Shown: one piece after another, positions 17,412-26,783 of the stretch
Numbering within the stretch: position 1 is the first letter of the stretch
How the letters are laid out: every line of letters starts with the position of its first letter
From: Vibrio sp. SCSIO 43137
GTDB lineage: Bacteria > Pseudomonadota > Gammaproteobacteria > Enterobacterales > Vibrionaceae
Reading direction: 5' to 3'
DNA: 64,000 bases
Assembly: GCF_028201475.1 (NCBI RefSeq)
Contig: NZ_CP116383.1
Coordinates: 1,736,001 to 1,800,000 of the forward strand
Notes under the pieces: model-generated
Seen by the model: only the letters and a program-made list of their open reading frames with translations
Databases searched by the model: none
What the model was told of the DNA's origin: nothing
Made by a program: the position numbers and the translations under genes

Positions 17412-18359
17412 CTATACGACTGTCATCTGTCCAGCATATAGAATAAAGGTGCGTAGCATCAATACTCCAACCAGACTTAATGTGGTTACCAGAAGGATAA
17501 ATGCAGATTTGTGACGAACCTCTTTAGAACAAAATGCATTCAGTGCCAGTGGTAACAACATACCAAACAGGATTACCCCCCACCAGAACCAGTTAGCCCA
17601 GAATCCGCCACCAATGGCGTTCCATGCAGCAGCTTCAGCACGACCACCAGCGAAGATAAGGCCAGTAAAGAAAGTAACCATAACAAATAGTTCAAACATC
17701 ACTACTGGACGTTCAAAGCTGTGAACCCACTTAACACTTGCACTATTCACTGGTTCTTTAAAGCCCAGAATACCAAACAGCATAACCGCCGCGGCACCTG
17801 AAGAGAGACTTGAGAACAGGAACAGAATCGGCAGTACCGGGTTGTTCAGCATCGGATAAGTTTTAAGTGCTGACAACAGGAAGCCGGTATAAGCGGCAAG
17901 AATGATTGCCAGGAAGCCAAGGAACAGCTCAAGAGCATTTTCAAACTTAGCGATCTTATCAATCAAATCACCGATAAACTTAAAAGGCTTAGGCGTATAG
18001 CTTAAGATGGTGTTCTTAAAGATGATTGCAATCCAGGCAAACAGAACAGCCATATAAATGTTAAACAGCATCACACCCATAGACATCACCGAAGAGGTGT
18101 TGTAATAAAGCATGATCTTCCAGAACATTAGCGGCTTAGTCAGGTGGAAAATCAGAATCGTCAGACCTGAGATAATACCAAACGGAGCAAGCCATGCTGT
18201 GGCCTGAAGAATACCGTTGTTAGCAGGATCACCTTCAATAACTTTACGCTTCAGATAGATAGATATCATTACTGAACCGGCAGACATACCTGCTAAGAAC
18301 AGGTAAATAGCAATAATCCAGTCCCATACAAGGGAATCGAAATTAAACGCAGCTTCCAT
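17412..18359 (-). CDS. nrfD: NrfD, quinol-oxidising membrane subunit
   Basis: A 315-residue integral membrane protein of the NrfD/PsrC family with about eight transmembrane helices. The N-terminus (WDWIIAIYLFLAGMSAGSVM) carries the quinone-binding motif of the family. It takes electrons from menaquinol and passes them to the iron-sulfur protein NrfC, then NrfB and NrfA. One base separates it from the end of nrfC. Length matches E. coli NrfD (318). Confidence 0.9.
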   Translation of the reverse strand: MEAAFNFDSLVWDWIIAIYLFLAGMSAGSVMISIYLKRKVIEGDPANNGILQATAWLAPFGIISGLTILIFHLTKPLMFWKIMLYYNTSSVMSMGVMLFNIYMAVLFAWIAIIFKNTILSYTPKPFKFIGDLIDKIAKFENALELFLGFLAIILAAYTGFLLSALKTYPMLNNPVLPILFLFSSLSSGAAAVMLFGILGFKEPVNSASVKWVHSFERPVVMFELFVMVTFFTGLIFAGGRAEAAAWNAIGGGFWANWFWWGVILFGMLLPLALNAFCSKEVRHKSAFILLVTTLSLVGVLMLRTFILYAGQMTVV

Positions 18360-18360
18360 T

Positions 18361-19047
18361 TTAAATCTCCCCTTTCTCGTGTGGAACTTTGTATAGCTTA
18401 GGTTTGGTTCCTAATTGAACCTTATCTCGATAAACAATCTTATCGCGCAGAACCGCGTTAATCTTAGACTGAGGATCGTTTAAGTCACCAAAAGTCAGTG
18501 CTTTGGTAGGACAAGATTCAACACAAGCAGGCAGTTTACCTTGCGCAAGATTAGTATCGCGACAGAAGTTACACTTGTCGGCAGATTTTGTTACCGGGTT
18601 AAAGAAACGAACCTGATAAGGACAAGCAGCCAGACAGTAGCCACAACCTACACACTTATCATTGTGAACATCAACAATACCTGTCTCTTCATCTTTATAA
18701 GCAGCGCCAGTCGGACAAACCATGACACATGGTGCATTTTCACAGTGCTGACAGGAAACCCGGTTAAAGCTGTAATCCACATTCGGGTACTCGCCAATTG
18801 GCTCGCTACGTTCAATTTTCAGTCTTGAAACACCTTCAGGAACACTGTTTACTTCGCGACACGCTTCTTCACAAGCAGTACAACCGATACATAAGGTTTC
18901 GTCATACACCATTCCGTAACGCTTGTTTTCAGGCTTGTCGTTTGATTCTGCCAATGACTTGCTGCTAATCACAGAGGTACCGGCAACGCCCGTTGTGACA
19001 ATAACGGCTCCCGCTCCGGTTAAGAAATTACGTCTTGAACAACTCAT
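18361..19047 (-). CDS. nrfC: NrfC, 4x[4Fe-4S] ferredoxin-like subunit
   Basis: A 228-residue protein with a Tat signal (SRRNFLTGAGAVIVTTGVAG) and four cysteine clusters: CIGCTACEEAC, CQHCENAPCVMVCP, CVGCGYCLAACP and the split CNFC...CVESCP. It relays electrons from NrfD to NrfB on the periplasmic side. Its start codon shares one base with the nrfB stop (TAATG), so translation is coupled. It matches the E. coli NrfC family in length (223). Confidence 0.92.
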   Translation of the reverse strand: MSCSRRNFLTGAGAVIVTTGVAGTSVISSKSLAESNDKPENKRYGMVYDETLCIGCTACEEACREVNSVPEGVSRLKIERSEPIGEYPNVDYSFNRVSCQHCENAPCVMVCPTGAAYKDEETGIVDVHNDKCVGCGYCLAACPYQVRFFNPVTKSADKCNFCRDTNLAQGKLPACVESCPTKALTFGDLNDPQSKINAVLRDKIVYRDKVQLGTKPKLYKVPHEKGEI

Positions 19048-19733
19048 TACTTATCCTCCTTTTTCGCATTGATTGCGTTGAAATCGGAGTGACAGTCGAC
19101 ACACATACCTACAATCTCTTTGTGATTATCAAACTGAAGAATGTCCACACCTGTGTCGTTCTTTTTCTTCAGTCTTGCTTTGTTCTTGATCTTCTTACTT
19201 TCTGGTGTTGCAACATGAATATCATGACAGTTCGAACAGGTTAGATTTAGAGCGTGTACATCATGAGTCCAGCTTGCTTTTTGCAGGGATTTGCCGTCGT
19301 GGCATTCAACGCACTCTTTATTGGCCTTAAACACTTCGTCCTGAGTTAACAGTTTCTTCTTCGTTCCCGGCTGAGATTGCGCAGATGAGTATTTGGTCAC
19401 TTTCTTGGCACCGTTACGATGTTTGGTACCGACTTTGTTATGGCAGCTCTCACAAGTTACCGGCTTACCCAGTATGTCTGTAGCGGCTTGTCCATGAGTT
19501 TCATGTTGGGTAACGCGTGCAGAGTTATGACACTTAAGACATTTAGCGTCTTTGTCTTTTTTCTTACGTGTTGTTTTCTTAACCTTTTTAACGGCTTTAG
19601 TTGCGGTTGCCGTTTCAGCTTGCGAGGCTGATGCCCCATCCGCAGCTATTGCGTTATTAAATGAAAAACCATAAAGACATAATATAAGAAGAGACTTCAT
19701 CATTATGGCTATGGTCAACCTACGATTGCTCAT
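19047..19733 (-). CDS. nrfB: NrfB, pentaheme cytochrome c
   Basis: A 228-residue periplasmic protein with a signal peptide (about 1-30, ending NNAIAADG), a lysine/threonine-rich linker (TKAVKKVKKTTRKKKDKDA) and five CxxCH sites: CLKCH, CESCH, CVECH, CSNCH and CVDCH. NrfB is the electron donor to NrfA. The basic linker before the first heme is longer than expected and may help docking. First gene of the minus-strand nrf operon, divergent from nrfA. Confidence 0.9.
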   Translation of the reverse strand: MSNRRLTIAIMMKSLLILCLYGFSFNNAIAADGASASQAETATATKAVKKVKKTTRKKKDKDAKCLKCHNSARVTQHETHGQAATDILGKPVTCESCHNKVGTKHRNGAKKVTKYSSAQSQPGTKKKLLTQDEVFKANKECVECHDGKSLQKASWTHDVHALNLTCSNCHDIHVATPESKKIKNKARLKKKNDTGVDILQFDNHKEIVGMCVDCHSDFNAINAKKEDK

Positions 19734-19820
19734 GTTTACCTATCCTACATTTCAAAAGTATTAATAACTAAAAATATCATTTAACTTTTGAACAAATATA
19801 AAAGTTTATGAAGTTTAAAA

Positions 19821-19870
19821 TAACTCCAAATGAGAATAAGTCTTATTTTGAAACAGCCACAACGCTAGTT
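19821..19870 (+). repeat. nrf intergenic repeat, copy 1
   Basis: An imperfect direct repeat of the segment at 20176-20225. Shared blocks in the same order are AACTCCAA, TCTTATTTTG and CCACAACGCTAG. Copy 1 lies about 90 bp upstream of nrfB, copy 2 just upstream of nrfA. This may be a duplicated promoter or leader, or the relic of a lost gene copy. Confidence 0.6.
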
Positions 19871-19922
19871 GGAATATAGTATAAATATTTATTTGCTCAA
19901 TACTCTATTCAGTCTCTAAAAA

Positions 19923-19938
19923 AGTGACCTAATTCACC
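19923..19938. promoter_or_regulatory. CRP-like palindrome in the nrfB/nrfA intergenic region
   Basis: AGTGA-CCTAAT-TCACC matches four of five bases in each half of the CRP consensus TGTGA-N6-TCACA, with correct spacing. Its centre is about 197 bp upstream of the nrfB start. It is plausible for either divergent promoter, but CRP-family sites are easy to meet by chance in AT-rich DNA. Confidence 0.4.
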
Positions 19939-20000
19939 TTATTTTTACTGAGGAGATACTCTAAGCCGTTGAATATATAGCGTTAATTTTATGTTAAACC

Positions 20001-20016
20001 TACTCCTTTAGGGGTA
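20001..20016. promoter_or_regulatory. NarL/NarP 7-2-7 site 1
   Basis: TACTCCT-TT-AGGGGTA: two inverted heptamers fitting TACYYMT with 2-bp spacing, the arrangement that NarP recognises and that NarL also binds. It indicates nitrate/nitrite-responsive control of nrfA and/or nrfB. Confidence 0.65.
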
Positions 20017-20058
20017 GAAAAACAATGTTAATATATTAACTATATATATAACCCAAAC

Positions 20059-20074
20059 TAACCCTTAAGGGGTA
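20059..20074. promoter_or_regulatory. NarL/NarP 7-2-7 site 2
   Basis: TAACCCT-TA-AGGGGTA: the right heptamer is perfect, the left differs at one consensus position. It lies 58 bp (start to start) from site 1 and about 45 bp upstream of the FNR-like box centre, close to the E. coli nrfA layout in which NarL/NarP sites lie upstream of FNR. Confidence 0.6.
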
Positions 20075-20110
20075 TAAAATATGAAGTGTGGTTTGGATCA
20101 CCTGCTTAAA

Positions 20111-20124
20111 TTGATCTGAAACAA
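20111..20124. promoter_or_regulatory. FNR-like box upstream of nrfA
   Basis: TTGAT-CTGA-AACAA matches nine of ten defined positions of TTGAT-N4-ATCAA. A CATAAT hexamer at 20151-20156 could be the -10, placing the box near -42 to -45, a class II activator position. Anaerobic activation of nrfA by FNR is established in enterobacteria; here it is inferred from sequence. Confidence 0.6.
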
Positions 20125-20175
20125 TTTATTTAATTTGTTTAATAACATTTCATAATTTTTAGCTAGAATAAACCA

Positions 20176-20225
20176 GTAACTCCAAGATCTTATTTTGGAT
20201 ACCAGTCCACAACGCTAGGTATAAA
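20176..20225 (+). repeat. nrf intergenic repeat, copy 2
   Basis: Second copy of the 50-bp repeat at 19821-19870, with the same three blocks. It ends 19 bp before the leader ATG at 20245, so it would lie within the nrfA 5' untranslated region if the -10 at 20151 is right. Confidence 0.6.
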
Positions 20226-20244
20226 AAAGTAAACGGAGTAAATA

Positions 20245-20283
20245 ATGAAAAAACAACAAACATGGAGGCAACACCATGAATAA
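20245..20283 (+). CDS. Short leader ORF overlapping the nrfA start
   Basis: A 12-codon frame ([12 protein letters not shown], stop TAA) begins at an ATG with a good ribosome site (CGGAG, 6 nt before) and ends at 20283, overlapping the nrfA ATG at 20276 by 8 bp in another frame. The nrfA Shine-Dalgarno (GGAGG) lies inside it. It could couple nrfA translation to a leader peptide. Coding use is unproven. Confidence 0.4.
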   Translation: MKKQQTWRQHHE

Positions 20284-21697
20284 GCACTGGATATCAAGTT
20301 CCATAACAGCCATCGCTGCTAGCTTAATTTTTAGTGCAGCTAGTGTTGGTGCCGCTGAAGGTAAGATCGGTGACCCACGCAACGATAGTTTCGAGGCTTC
20401 ACACGCTGATCAATACAAAACTTGGAAACAAACTTCTGAAAGCAGTGAAATCGAAGATGCATTAGCACATGATCCTAACATGGTTATTCTGTGGGCTGGT
20501 TATGGCTTTGCAAAAGACTATAACAAGGCACGTGGCCACTTCTATGCTATTGACGACCTACGTAACACATTACGTACTGGTGCGCCAAAAGATGAGAAAA
20601 CTGGTCCTATGCCGGCGGCATGTTGGAGCTGTAAGGGCCCTGACGTTGCTCGCGTAATCGATGAGAAAGGCGAAGATGGCTACTTCACTGGTAAGTGGGC
20701 TCGTCTTGGTCACGAAGTCGTGAACCCAATCGGTTGTTCAGACTGTCACAACACGAAGAGCGAAGCATTCAAAAACGGTGAACCAGAGCTAATGGTTACT
20801 CGCCCATACGTTGAGCGTGCATTCGCTACAATCGGTATGCCTTTCGATGAGCAAGATGACTCCGAGAAGCAAGCAACTGTTTGTGCTCAGTGTCACGTAG
20901 AGTACTACTTCACTGGCCCTAACAAGTCTGTTAAGTTCCCTTGGGATCAAGGCACGACTGTTGGTGACATGGAAGCTTACTACGATGCTCTGAACTTCAA
21001 AGACTGGACTCACAAAGTATCTAAAGCACCTATGCTTAAAGCTCAGCACCCAGGTTTTGAAACCTGGAAGATGGGTATGCACGGTAAGAACGGTGTGACT
21101 TGTGCTGACTGTCACATGCCTAAAGTTGAAGACGCTGACGGTAATGTTTACACAGACCACAAAGTGGGTAACCCTCTAGATCGCTTTGATGACACATGTG
21201 CTCAGTGTCACGACCAAGAGAAAGAGTTCCTGGAAGAAGTAGTTTCAACTCGCAAAGCTCAGGTTCTTAACATGAAACTGACTGCAGAGAAGCAAATCGT
21301 TGCTGCTCACTTCGAAGCTGGTGCAGCTTGGAAAGCTGGTGCAACTGAAGCTGAAATGAAGCCTATCCTGATGGATATCCGTCATGCTCAGTGGCGTTGG
21401 GACTATGCAATTGCATCTCACGGTGTACATATGCACGCTCCTGAAGTTGCTCTTGAAATTCTTGGTACTGCGGTAGATAAAGCTGCAGACGCTCGTACTA
21501 AACTTGTACGTCTTCTAGCGAAGAAAGGCATCACAGAGCCAGTTCAAATCCCTGATATCTCTACTAAAGAAGCTGCACAGAAAGCTCTTGGTATGGACAT
21601 GGATAAGATGAACGCTGAAAAACAAGAGTTCCTGAAAACTCTTGCTCCTGAGTGGGACAAGAAAGCAGAAGCTCGCGAAGCTAAGTACAGCTACTAA
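20276..21697 (+). CDS. nrfA: NrfA, pentaheme cytochrome c nitrite reductase (ammonia-forming)
   Basis: A 473-residue periplasmic enzyme (E. coli 478) reducing nitrite to ammonia with six electrons. It has a signal peptide (about 1-27), the diagnostic active-site heme motif CWSCK (C116-K120, with lysine as heme ligand) and four CxxCH sites: CSDCH, CAQCH, CADCH and CAQCH. The ATG has GGAGG 8 nt upstream. Codon choice looks more biased to common codons than in neighbouring genes, as expected for an abundant respiratory enzyme. It is transcribed alone, with its own terminator, divergently from nrfBCD, unlike E. coli nrfABCDEFG. Maturation needs NrfE, NrfF and NrfG, all encoded nearby. Confidence 0.96.
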   Translation: MNKHWISSSITAIAASLIFSAASVGAAEGKIGDPRNDSFEASHADQYKTWKQTSESSEIEDALAHDPNMVILWAGYGFAKDYNKARGHFYAIDDLRNTLRTGAPKDEKTGPMPAACWSCKGPDVARVIDEKGEDGYFTGKWARLGHEVVNPIGCSDCHNTKSEAFKNGEPELMVTRPYVERAFATIGMPFDEQDDSEKQATVCAQCHVEYYFTGPNKSVKFPWDQGTTVGDMEAYYDALNFKDWTHKVSKAPMLKAQHPGFETWKMGMHGKNGVTCADCHMPKVEDADGNVYTDHKVGNPLDRFDDTCAQCHDQEKEFLEEVVSTRKAQVLNMKLTAEKQIVAAHFEAGAAWKAGATEAEMKPILMDIRHAQWRWDYAIASHGVHMHAPEVALEILGTAVDKAADARTKLVRLLAKKGITEPVQIPDISTKEAAQKALGMDMDKMNAEKQEFLKTLAPEWDKKAEAREAKYSY

Positions 21698-21718
21698 TCG
21701 CTAGTTAATCTTACTGAT

Positions 21719-21746
21719 AAAATGCCGGCAATTGCCGGCATTTTTT
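21719..21746 (+). terminator. Terminator of nrfA
   Basis: AATGCCGGC-AATT-GCCGGCATT followed by a T-run. A strong, nearly bidirectional stem 21 bp past the nrfA stop. Confidence 0.88.
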
Positions 21747-22055
21747 ATAGAAAAAACTCCATAGCAACGAATACCTAATGCATCGTCCCCGTTCAGTTAA
21801 CTTCTTGCGTCCTTCAGGTAAAGCACTATCCATATACCTCTATGTCCGGTAGCAACATCTACGAATGGTGAAGCTCTTTCAGGGTGACACTCCTCCCCTT
21901 CCCTTGCATCTCGTTTGTAACTTTACCTGCCGGCAAGTCTAATCATCCAAACAGACTCTTAAAATCTCGCTCTGCTAGCTCTAATTTTCCGTTAGTTGAG
22001 CGATGTTCAGAGCCCGGACTAGACACTCACAACGCTGTTTTGCTATTGCTTAGAT
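21747..22055. other. Non-coding gap between nrfA and nrfG
   Basis: About 310 bp between the convergent terminators of nrfA and nrfG. Short open frames exist on both strands but none has a ribosome site or recognisable family. The local composition is less AT-rich than the other intergenic regions here. It may be a decayed gene remnant, but I cannot identify it. Confidence 0.35.
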
Positions 22056-22084
22056 GCAAAAATACCGGCAATAAAAGCCGGTAT
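22056..22084 (-). terminator. Terminator of nrfG
   Basis: On the minus strand ATACCGGC-loop-GCCGGTAT is followed by a short U-run (TTTTTGC). It lies 36 bp past the stop of the gene ending at 22120. Confidence 0.8.
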
Positions 22085-22119
22085 CTTGTGTGTACGATGT
22101 ATTTAATAGTTTCGAACTG

Positions 22120-22764
22120 TTAGTTCATCATCTCTTTTGTCTTATTTATAGAATTAATAATGGTCACCCGGTCTATATTTGGCCGGTCTGAGTCTAAAAT
22201 CGACTGCCAAACGGCGATAGCCTCTTTATAACGGAAACTTAAGAAGTGGTCATTAGCAATCAACATCAATGCGGTATCGTTTAGTGGATCTTTCTCCAGT
22301 GCGATATCAAGTAACTGCTGTATCTGATCGGTAATCCGTTGAGAGCTAATGTAATAATCCGCTGTGGCTTTGGCCGCAAAAACCGTAGAAGACGGCTCAT
22401 CGGTCAAGCGAAGAACATAGCTAAAGCAGGTAGAAGCCGATTCAAATTCACCGTTAGCAAAATAGCCCTGACCAAGCTGGAACCACAAGTCTTCATTATT
22501 TCTGTCTTCGCGCAGCTGATCCTGAATCTCTTCAATTATCGCATCTATGGTCTTGCCTTCAGATTTATCAGCTTTAGTCGCAACCCTATCCGGATTTTGA
22601 GGATCCACTGCCCAGAAAGGTACTGTGAACCAAATCGCTAATGCGCAGAGAACCAGAGAACCGCTGATAACTATTGGCAGTTTAAGTTGTTTTTTACCGG
22701 ATATTTTTATAAAAAGTAACGTAGCAGCGGCTATCGCCAGCAGGGAAAGCAGAGTTATATGCAT
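22120..22764 (-). CDS. nrfG: NrfG/CcmI-like TPR protein
   Basis: A 214-residue protein with two N-terminal transmembrane helices (about 3-20 and 30-50) and a periplasmic TPR region (about 75-205; LWFQLGQGYFANGEFESAST and NDHFLSFRYKEAIAVWQSIL are clear repeats). NrfG/CcmI binds the C-terminus of apocytochrome and presents it to the lyase. The position beside nrfA favours NrfG over CcmI. It is separated from nrfE-dsbE-nrfF by nrfA and nrfBCD and has its own terminator. Confidence 0.78.
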   Translation of the reverse strand: MHITLLSLLAIAAATLLFIKISGKKQLKLPIVISGSLVLCALAIWFTVPFWAVDPQNPDRVATKADKSEGKTIDAIIEEIQDQLREDRNNEDLWFQLGQGYFANGEFESASTCFSYVLRLTDEPSSTVFAAKATADYYISSQRITDQIQQLLDIALEKDPLNDTALMLIANDHFLSFRYKEAIAVWQSILDSDRPNIDRVTIINSINKTKEMMN

Positions 22765-22813
22765 AAGTAGAATCTATCGTTAAAACAGACAGATATTTTA
22801 ACATTACAGGCAT

Positions 22814-22840
22814 AAAAAAACCGGGCTTTTCGCCCGGTTT
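22814..22840 (-). terminator. Terminator of gyrA
   Basis: On the minus strand AAACCGGGC-GAAAA-GCCCGGTTT runs into a stretch of U (22814-22820). Strong Rho-independent terminator 21 bp after the gyrA stop. Confidence 0.88.
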
Positions 22841-22861
22841 ACTATGCTTATTTAACTGAAT

Positions 22862-25480
22862 TTACTCTTCAGTTTCAGAAGGTGCATCCTGCTCAGGAGC
22901 TTCAGTTGCTGCTTCTGCTGACTCAGTTTCAGAGCCCTCTTCCAGTTCAACTTCTTCAACTTCGTCGATTCTCTGAAGGCCAACAACGTTTTCATCTTCA
23001 GCCGTTCGGATCAGAGTAACACCCTGTGTATTACGACCGACCTGACTCACTTCTGCAACCCTTGTACGAACAAGCGTACCGGCATCGGTGATCATCATAA
23101 ATTCGTCGCCATCTTCAACCTGAACCGCACCGACAACTTCGCCGTTTCGTTCAGAAACCTTGATAGATACAACACCCTGAGTGGCACGACCCTTGGTCGG
23201 ATACTCATCAAGAATAGTACGTTTACCGTAACCGTTCTGAGTTACTGTCAGTACGTCACCCTGGTTAGCAGGAACGATAAGTGAAACCACCTGATCGCCG
23301 TCTGCCAGTTTCATACCACGGACACCAGCGGCTGTACGACCCATTGCACGAACGTGATCTTCTTTAAAGCGTACAACTTTACCTGTCTTCGAGAACAGCA
23401 TGATATCGCTGTCACCGTCGGTAATATCAACGCCAATCAGAGAGTCATCATCACGCAGGTTAACCGCAATCAGACCGTTTGAACGTACATTAGCAAACTG
23501 ATCCAGAGAGGTCTTCTTAACCGTACCGTCACCCGTTGCCATAAAGATGTACTTATCATTCGAATACTCGGAAACAGGCAGAATCGCTGTAATTCTCTCG
23601 CCCTCTTCCAGCGGAAGAATATTGACGATTGGTTTACCACGAGCCGTTCTTGTTGCCTGAGGAAGCTGGAACACTTTCAGACGATAAGTCTTACCACGAG
23701 TAGAGAAGCAGAGGATATTGTCGTGAGTATTAGCAACTAACAGACGCTCGATATAATCCTCGTCCTTCATCTTAGTCGCACTCTTACCTTTACCACCACG
23801 GCGTTGTGCTTCGTATTCGCTTAGTAACTGGTACTTAACATAGCCTTCATGTGACAAGGTAACAACTACGTCTTCCTTAGCAATCAGCTCTTCCATATCG
23901 ATATCATGGACAGCAGCCGTGATTTCTGTACGACGCTCATCGCCAAAACCATCTCTTACTGCAACCAGCTCTTCACGGATAACTTCCATCAGACGCTCAG
24001 TGCTGGCAAGGATATGCATCAGTTCTGCAATTTCGTCTAACAGCTCTTTATACTCGTCCAGAATCTTCTCGTGTTCCAGACCAGTCAGTTTCTGCAGACG
24101 AAGATCAAGAATAGCCTGTGCTTGTTGCTCAGTCAGATAATACTGTCCGTCACGGATACCAAACTGTACTTCAAGCCAGTCAGGGCGTGCTGCATCGGTA
24201 CCTGCTCTCTCAAGCATGCCGGCTACATTACCCAGATCCCAACCACGTGAAACCAGACCTTCTTTAGCCTGAGCCGGAGTCGGAGCACTACGAATCAGTT
24301 CAATGATTTCATCGATATTGGCTAGTGCCAGCGCCAGACCTTCAAGGATATGAGCTCTGTCTCGTGCTTTACGCAGTTCGTAAATGGTACGGCGGGTAAC
24401 CACTTCACGACGGTGATCAACAAAGCACTTCAACATCTCTTTCAGGTTGAATAGCTTAGGCTGGCCGTTATCAAGGGCAACCATGTTGATACCAAAAGTA
24501 GTCTGAAGCTGAGTCAGTGAATAAAGGTTATTCAGAACCACTTCACCTACCGCATCACGCTTACATTCGATTACGATGCGCATACCGTCTTTGTCAGACT
24601 CGTCACGCAGTGCGCTGATGCCCTCAACCTTCTTATCTTTAACCAGCTCAGCAATCTTCTCAATTAGACGGGCTTTGTTAACCTGATAAGGGATCTCAGT
24701 AACAACAATGGTCTCTTTACCGTTCTTATCAGCTTCAATATCAGCCTTAGAACGCATGTAAACTTTACCGCGACCTGTCTTATAAGCGTCGACAATGCCC
24801 TTACGGCCACTAATCAGTGCCGCTGTCGGGAAGTCAGGACCCGGAATGTAATCCATCAATTCATCGATAGTGATGGATTCATTGTCAATATAAGCAAGAC
24901 AACCTTCGATAACTTCCGTCAGGTTGTGCGGAGGTATATTGGTTGCCATACCAACCGCAATACCTGAAGAACCGTTTACCAATAGATTAGGAATCTTAGT
25001 TGGTAATACAGCAGGAATCTGTTCTGTACCATCATAGTTTGGTACGTAATCTACAGTCTCTTTATCAAGATCTGCCAACAGTTCGTGGGCAATTTTCGCC
25101 ATACGAACTTCGGTATAACGCATTGCCGCCGCGGAGTCACCGTCAATTGAGCCGAAGTTACCCTGACCATCAACTAACATGTAACGCAGTGAGAATGGCT
25201 GCGCCATACGAACAATCGTGTCGTATACCGCGCTATCACCGTGAGGGTGATATTTACCGATTACATCGCCTACTACACGGGCGGATTTTTTATATGCTTT
25301 GTTCCAATCATTGCCTAATACATTCATCGCGAACAAAACGCGGCGGTGTACTGGTTTTAGGCCATCACGCACATCAGGAAGAGCACGACCCACGATTACA
25401 GACATCGCGTAGTCGAGGTATGAACCTCTAAGCTCATCTTCTATGTTTACGGGCGTGATCTCTTTAGCTAGATCGCTCAT
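22862..25480 (-). CDS. gyrA: DNA gyrase subunit A
   Basis: An 872-residue type II topoisomerase subunit (E. coli 875) that breaks and rejoins DNA and, with GyrB, introduces negative supercoils. Numbering matches E. coli exactly over the quinolone region: [11 protein letters not shown] gives Ser83 and Asp87, both wild type, so no classic resistance substitution is present. Catalytic Tyr122 is in AAMRYTE. The GyrA-box QRRGGKGKS starts the C-terminal beta-pinwheel domain. The tail is long and acidic. Divergent from ubiG, as in other Vibrionaceae and Enterobacteria. Confidence 0.98.
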   Translation of the reverse strand: MSDLAKEITPVNIEDELRGSYLDYAMSVIVGRALPDVRDGLKPVHRRVLFAMNVLGNDWNKAYKKSARVVGDVIGKYHPHGDSAVYDTIVRMAQPFSLRYMLVDGQGNFGSIDGDSAAAMRYTEVRMAKIAHELLADLDKETVDYVPNYDGTEQIPAVLPTKIPNLLVNGSSGIAVGMATNIPPHNLTEVIEGCLAYIDNESITIDELMDYIPGPDFPTAALISGRKGIVDAYKTGRGKVYMRSKADIEADKNGKETIVVTEIPYQVNKARLIEKIAELVKDKKVEGISALRDESDKDGMRIVIECKRDAVGEVVLNNLYSLTQLQTTFGINMVALDNGQPKLFNLKEMLKCFVDHRREVVTRRTIYELRKARDRAHILEGLALALANIDEIIELIRSAPTPAQAKEGLVSRGWDLGNVAGMLERAGTDAARPDWLEVQFGIRDGQYYLTEQQAQAILDLRLQKLTGLEHEKILDEYKELLDEIAELMHILASTERLMEVIREELVAVRDGFGDERRTEITAAVHDIDMEELIAKEDVVVTLSHEGYVKYQLLSEYEAQRRGGKGKSATKMKDEDYIERLLVANTHDNILCFSTRGKTYRLKVFQLPQATRTARGKPIVNILPLEEGERITAILPVSEYSNDKYIFMATGDGTVKKTSLDQFANVRSNGLIAVNLRDDDSLIGVDITDGDSDIMLFSKTGKVVRFKEDHVRAMGRTAAGVRGMKLADGDQVVSLIVPANQGDVLTVTQNGYGKRTILDEYPTKGRATQGVVSIKVSERNGEVVGAVQVEDGDEFMMITDAGTLVRTRVAEVSQVGRNTQGVTLIRTAEDENVVGLQRIDEVEEVELEEGSETESAEAATEAPEQDAPSETEE

Positions 25481-25886
25481 AGAGCCATTATCCCTCTATA
25501 GTTTGATCGTATATTCGATACGTACAAGGAGAGAAAATATATCACATAATTAACGGATTCTGCATCCCTTTCACTCACCTTTTATAATGTTGTGACATTG
25601 GTTTAGATTCTAACGTACAAAAAAACGACTATCTGGATCTATGCGTTTGAATAGTGGTTGGTTTTTCATCAGTTGTTGACAATAAATTATCGCCTTCCCG
25701 TTAAGAAATTAAATAAATTAGTTTTATTCGCGACAAAATAGCACTATTTTAACTGCAAATATGCTTTTCAGAGTTCACCCGGCCTGCCGCAAACCGCTCT
25801 TTATTAAAAAGTTGAGGTTTATCCGGCGTTGATAGCCCGGACTGTTACCTCTGTTTGCCACAAATTACAATTACAGGCAGTTAGTT
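25481..25886. other. gyrA/ubiG divergent intergenic region
   Basis: About 405 bp expected to hold both divergent promoters. A TTGACA-type hexamer lies at about 25676-25681 on the plus strand, and an ATTATAAAA stretch on the minus strand near 25580-25590. I see no terminator or gene, and no operator I can name with confidence. Confidence 0.4.
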
Positions 25887-26585
25887 ATGAATGTCGATTT
25901 AGATGAAATTAAAAAGTTTGAAGATATGGCCTCTCGCTGGTGGGATCTGGAAGGTGAGTTTAAGCCCCTTCATCAGATAAACCCACTCAGGCTTAATTAC
26001 GTTTTAGACGCTTGCGATGGCCTATTCGGCAAACGCGTATTAGATGTTGGCTGCGGCGGCGGAATTCTGGCCGAAAGCATGGCAAAGGAAGGCGCGAAAG
26101 TGACCGGACTGGATATGGGCAAAGAGCCCCTCGAAGTTGCCCGCCTGCATGCATTAGAGACAGGCACAAAGCTTGAGTATATTCAAAGCACTATCGAGCA
26201 ACACGCTCAGGAACATGCCGGTGAGTACGACGTTGTAACGTGTATGGAGATGCTTGAGCATGTACCGGACCCACTATCTGTTGTCCGTTCCTGTGAACAG
26301 TTAGTAAAACCGGGTGGTAAGGTGTTCTTCTCTACCCTTAACCGCAATATTAAGTCCTATCTGTTTGCTATTGTTGGTGCAGAGCAGTTACTAAAAATTG
26401 TTCCTAAAGGCACCCATCACCACGAAAAGTTTATTAAGCCTTCTGAGCTTTTGAAGATGATTGACCAAACCAGCCTGACAGAACTTGGTATCACAGGTTT
26501 GCACTACAACCCGGTTACAGACAACTACAAACTGGGCAGCAACGTAGATGTAAACTACATCATCCACACCCAGAAAACCGCTTAA
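25887..26585 (+). CDS. ubiG: Ubiquinone biosynthesis O-methyltransferase
   Basis: A 232-residue SAM-dependent methyltransferase (E. coli 240). It performs both O-methylations of ubiquinone synthesis. SAM-binding motif I is [16 protein letters not shown] (about residues 50-65) and post-I is VTGLDMG. The N-terminal [19 protein letters not shown] is diagnostic of UbiG, as is [19 protein letters not shown]. Start supported by CAGGCAG-type spacing before the ATG and family alignment. Monocistronic, between gyrA (divergent) and nrdA. Confidence 0.95.
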   Translation: MNVDLDEIKKFEDMASRWWDLEGEFKPLHQINPLRLNYVLDACDGLFGKRVLDVGCGGGILAESMAKEGAKVTGLDMGKEPLEVARLHALETGTKLEYIQSTIEQHAQEHAGEYDVVTCMEMLEHVPDPLSVVRSCEQLVKPGGKVFFSTLNRNIKSYLFAIVGAEQLLKIVPKGTHHHEKFIKPSELLKMIDQTSLTELGITGLHYNPVTDNYKLGSNVDVNYIIHTQKTA

Positions 26586-26603
26586 GATTTCAGCTCAATA
26601 AAT

Positions 26604-26655
26604 AGCCGGAAATTCACTTACGAATCTTATGGATCTTCACAGTGACTTTTCGGCT
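26604..26655 (+). other. Hairpin downstream of ubiG
   Basis: Arms 26604-26618 (AGCCGGAAATTCACT) and 26641-26655 (AGTGACTTTTCGGCT) pair at 13 of 15 positions across a 22-nt loop. It lies 19 bp past the ubiG stop. There is no immediate U-run (AAAATCAAG follows), so it may be a 3' stabilising structure or a weak terminator. Confidence 0.45.
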
Positions 26656-26783
26656 AAAATCAAGAAAAATATTTTTTATTTTCTGTTTCTGGAATAAGGA
26701 ACGAAATCGCTAGTTTACCCCCTCTAATTGCCGCCTATTTTCCTCAGTAAGCAGCTACTAACCATTGTTACAATTTATACAAC

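Noticed and set aside
21884..22123. Plus-strand frame of 79 codons between nrfA and nrfG
   Set aside because: It runs through the nrfG terminator and into the nrfG coding end on the opposite strand, with no ribosome site or family.
22862..25480. Quinolone-resistance substitutions in GyrA
   Set aside because: Ser83 and Asp87 are wild type.
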